Shown here: piece by piece, positions 62,170 to 64,000 of the stretch
How the letters are laid out: each line of letters begins with the position of its first letter
Numbering within the stretch: the first letter of the stretch is position 1
Assembly: GCF_021462225.1 (NCBI RefSeq)
Contig: NC_061797.1
Location: 41,682,147-41,746,146, forward strand
Origin: Girardinichthys multiradiatus
Taxonomy: Eukaryota > Chordata > Actinopteri > Cyprinodontiformes > Goodeidae
Reading direction: 5' to 3'
Length of the DNA stretch: 64,000 nucleotides
Translations under genes and position numbers: made by a program
Notes under the pieces: generated by a model
Databases searched by the model: none
The model's input: the letters and a program-made list of their open reading frames with translations, nothing else
What the model was told of the DNA's origin: nothing

Positions 62170-62360
62170 ACATCAATTCATACCTGCAGGTATCTATTAC
62201 AGTTCAGGGCAGTTCAGAGAGCCTACCTCATCAACTCCAAGATAGCAGGAATGGAGTCTTGCTGTGACAGCAGTAGTGGTAATGAGTATCGTCAAATCCA
62301 TATGTTTTGGACATGCCCTGCTTTAGCAAATTTTTTACAGGGTAAAAGGTTTTTCATACT
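62170..62360 (+). mobile_element. L1-type LINE fragment, C-terminal end of reverse transcriptase
   Basis: The plus strand reads RYLLQFRAVQRAYLINSKIA and then HMFWTCPALANFLQ (62302-62343), the conserved C-terminal motif HMFWxCP of L1-clade elements. The Cys-rich part is partly retained (CCDSSSGNE). Truncated on both sides. Confidence 0.65.
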
Positions 62361-62528
62361 CTGAAAATGACCTGTATCACTTTACTTGCTCTCATTGGTG
62401 CACTGAGTAAAGAAGATAAATTCTGCATCACTTCTACATATAGCTATTACTCGTGTAAAGTATCAGATGCTATCCCTGGGTTCTCTGAGGGACAGGAGTG
62501 CCTTATTATCATATTATTGACATCATGC

Positions 62529-62755
62529 ATTGTCAGTCAGTCAGTCATTTTCTACCGCTTATTCCATAGTGGGTCGCGGGGGAGCTGGTGCCTATCTCCA
62601 GCAGTCTGTGGGCGAGAGGCAGGGTACACCCTGGACAGGTCGCCAGTCCATCGCAGGGCAACACACAAACAACCATGCACACACTCATTCATACACCTAA
62701 GGGCAATTTAGAAAGACCAATTAACCTAACAGGCATGTCTTTGGACTGTGCATTG
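62529..62755 (-). repeat. SINE-like repeat, inverted copy without head
   Basis: Reverse complement of the 3' part of the 56298-56656 repeat. The tail GTCAGTCAGTCAGTCA is at 62532-62547 and the copy ends near 62755 within the block CAGTCCAAAGACATGCC. The tRNA-like head is missing, so it is 5' truncated. Confidence 0.85.
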
Positions 62756-62784
62756 TATCAGTCTTTTTCTTTTTTTTACCCTGT

Positions 62785-62925
62785 CCTGTCCGGCAGAGTA
62801 GCGCTCACAATTGTCCGAGTGCCAAGAAAAAGCCCAACAGATTTACTTTCACAAGTGGAATGTTACAGCTAACGCTTTGAAGCTCTGCTTGATATTTATA
62901 AAATAAACTTTATTAGAAACTGCTT
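62785..62925 (+). repeat. Unnamed repeat, copy 2
   Basis: Partner of 31545-31690, sharing CACAATTGTCCGAGTGCC, AAAGCCCAACAGATTTACT, TTTCACAAGTGGAATGTTAC and GCTAACGCT. Family unknown. Confidence 0.7.
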
Positions 62926-63039
62926 TGGGATTATTTCAGTTGTTACGGACACGGAGACAGAAATGGAAAGGAAAAATGACTCAGCCATTGTGGTCTGTGT
63001 GTCTGAGAGGAACAAGCTAGAGTACTGGTCGGTCATCAT

Positions 63040-63600
63040 GGATTTTGTAGATTGGTGTGAGCGCAACAATCTGTGCTTGAACACCAGTAAGATGAAGGAG
63101 ATGGTGACTGACTTCAGGAGAAGGACACCACCTCACTCACTAGTAAACATCAAAGTGGAGGACATTGAGTCAGTTTTACGTACCTGGGTGTTCACCTCAA
63201 CAATAAACTGGACTGGTCCTATAACACTGACACCCTGTACAAGAAGGGCCAGAGTCGCCTCCATCTTCTAAGGAGACTGAGGTCCTTTGGAGTGTGCAGG
63301 CCTTTGCTCAGGACTTTTTATGACACTGTGGTAGCCTCTGCCGTCCTGTACATTGTCATTTGCTGGGCCCAGATAGCACAGAGCGGGACAGGAAGAGAAT
63401 GAACAAGCTGGTTAGGAGGGCCAGCTCTGTCCTTGGCTGCCTCCTTGGGTGGTGGGTGAGAGGAGGATGTTAGGCAAGCTCAGATCCATCATGTACATAA
63501 CCTGTCACTCACTACACCATACTGTGGAGGAGCTGAACAGCTCCGTTAGTGGCCGACTGAGACACATTCAGTGTCTCAGTGTCTCTGGGGTGCGTGGCAT
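63040..63600 (+). mobile_element. Rex1/CR1-type LINE fragment, reverse transcriptase C-terminal part
   Basis: The plus strand reads DFVDWCERNNLCLNTSKMKE (63040-63099) and VTDFRRRTPPHS, then in another frame RLHLLRRLRSFGVCRPLLRT (near 63255-63315) and FYDTVVASAVLYIVICW. It corresponds to the motif D/E and thumb regions. Frameshifts break it. A T run at 63610-63622 follows. Confidence 0.8.
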
Positions 63601-63794
63601 TTTGTTTTCATTTTTTTTTTTTGGTTAACTAAGGAACATTTTTATCATTCACATTTTGTTGAAGAAAATATTAATATTATTACATATTAGAGCATTCATG
63701 TCTAATTTTCACACTGTGTGCGTAAGAGAAACACCATTCATCCATTTTCTATACAGTAATTCAACAGTGTCTTTACTGTTCTCTATCAAAAAAC

Positions 63795-64000
63795 AATCAT
63801 GGAGCTGCAGGTCATCCAAAATGCTGTTGCCGAAGGAAGTTTGAACCAAAATAGATCATACCACATCAGTACTAAACTCACTGCATTGGCTCCCGGTTTA
63901 TCAAAGAATGGATTTTTACATTCTGCTATTGGTCTATAAATCACTAAATGGTCTTTTGCACAAATACATTTCTGATTTGCTGAGTATCCCTGTCTCTTCG
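63795..64000 (+). mobile_element. L2-type LINE fragment, C-terminal region, runs out of the window
   Basis: In decayed frames the plus strand gives LQVIQNAVAEGS, then TALAPGLSKNG and a region corresponding to LVYKSLNGLAPKYISDLL of L2-clade elements (about 63925-63985). It is cut by the window end. It is not the same copy as 42105-45657. Confidence 0.65.

Noticed and set aside
47954..64000. HCN exon 1 (N-terminal region)
   Set aside because: No segment encoding the conserved HCN N-terminal block upstream of S1 was seen; it must lie beyond the window.

Overview
The window looks like nuclear DNA of a teleost fish. It holds part of one large, recognisable protein-coding gene. The rest is AT-rich intron sequence packed with the transposons typical of fish genomes: Tc1/mariner, L2-type and Rex1/CR1-type LINEs, a tRNA-derived SINE and a piggyBac remnant. 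There are no prokaryotic-type operons.

The host gene lies on the minus strand and encodes a hyperpolarization-activated cyclic nucleotide-gated (HCN, pacemaker) channel, closest by eye to HCN4. Five consecutive internal exons are visible: 47530-47953, 27536-27697, 24106-24324, 4615-4761 and 2833-3073. They are 424, 162, 219, 147 and 241 nt long, all have GT/AG splice sites, and the reading frame runs through every junction. They cover S1 to S6 including the S4 voltage sensor and the GYG filter, the C-linker, and the first part of the cyclic-nucleotide-binding domain. The first exon must lie beyond 64000 and the last exons before position 1. The introns visible in full are about 19.8, 3.2, 19.3 and 1.5 kb. 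Everything else in 1-47529 therefore sits inside this gene, and 47954-64000 is probably its first intron.

Layout. 1-2832: a LINE (copy A) inserted in an old Tc1 remnant. 3213-4429: a decayed Tc1 element filling most of intron 5. 4762-24105 (intron 4): two more copies of the copy-A LINE family (B and C, both internally deleted), several Tc1 remnants and a fairly recent Tc1-like element (Tc-1). 27698-47529 (intron 2): Tc1 fragments, CR1/Rex-type LINE fragments, microsatellites and a nearly full-length L2-clade LINE on the minus strand. 48-56 kb: two more Tc-1 family copies in inverted orientation, older Tc1 remnants and SINE copies. 57-64 kb: Rex1, L1-like and L2 fragments, a broken intron-containing piggyBac-type transposase gene, and a perfect 22-bp inverted repeat.

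Points of most interest: an unusual MYPP sequence right after the HCN selectivity filter; three Tc1-like copies that share one in-frame stop codon and a D-to-E spacing longer than the classical 34; a nested hairpin kept at the 5' ends of two LINE copies; a tRNA-derived SINE with pol III boxes and a (GACT)n tail; and an intron-containing piggyBac-derived gene that has lost its catalytic core. No CRISPR array, operon or defence system was found.
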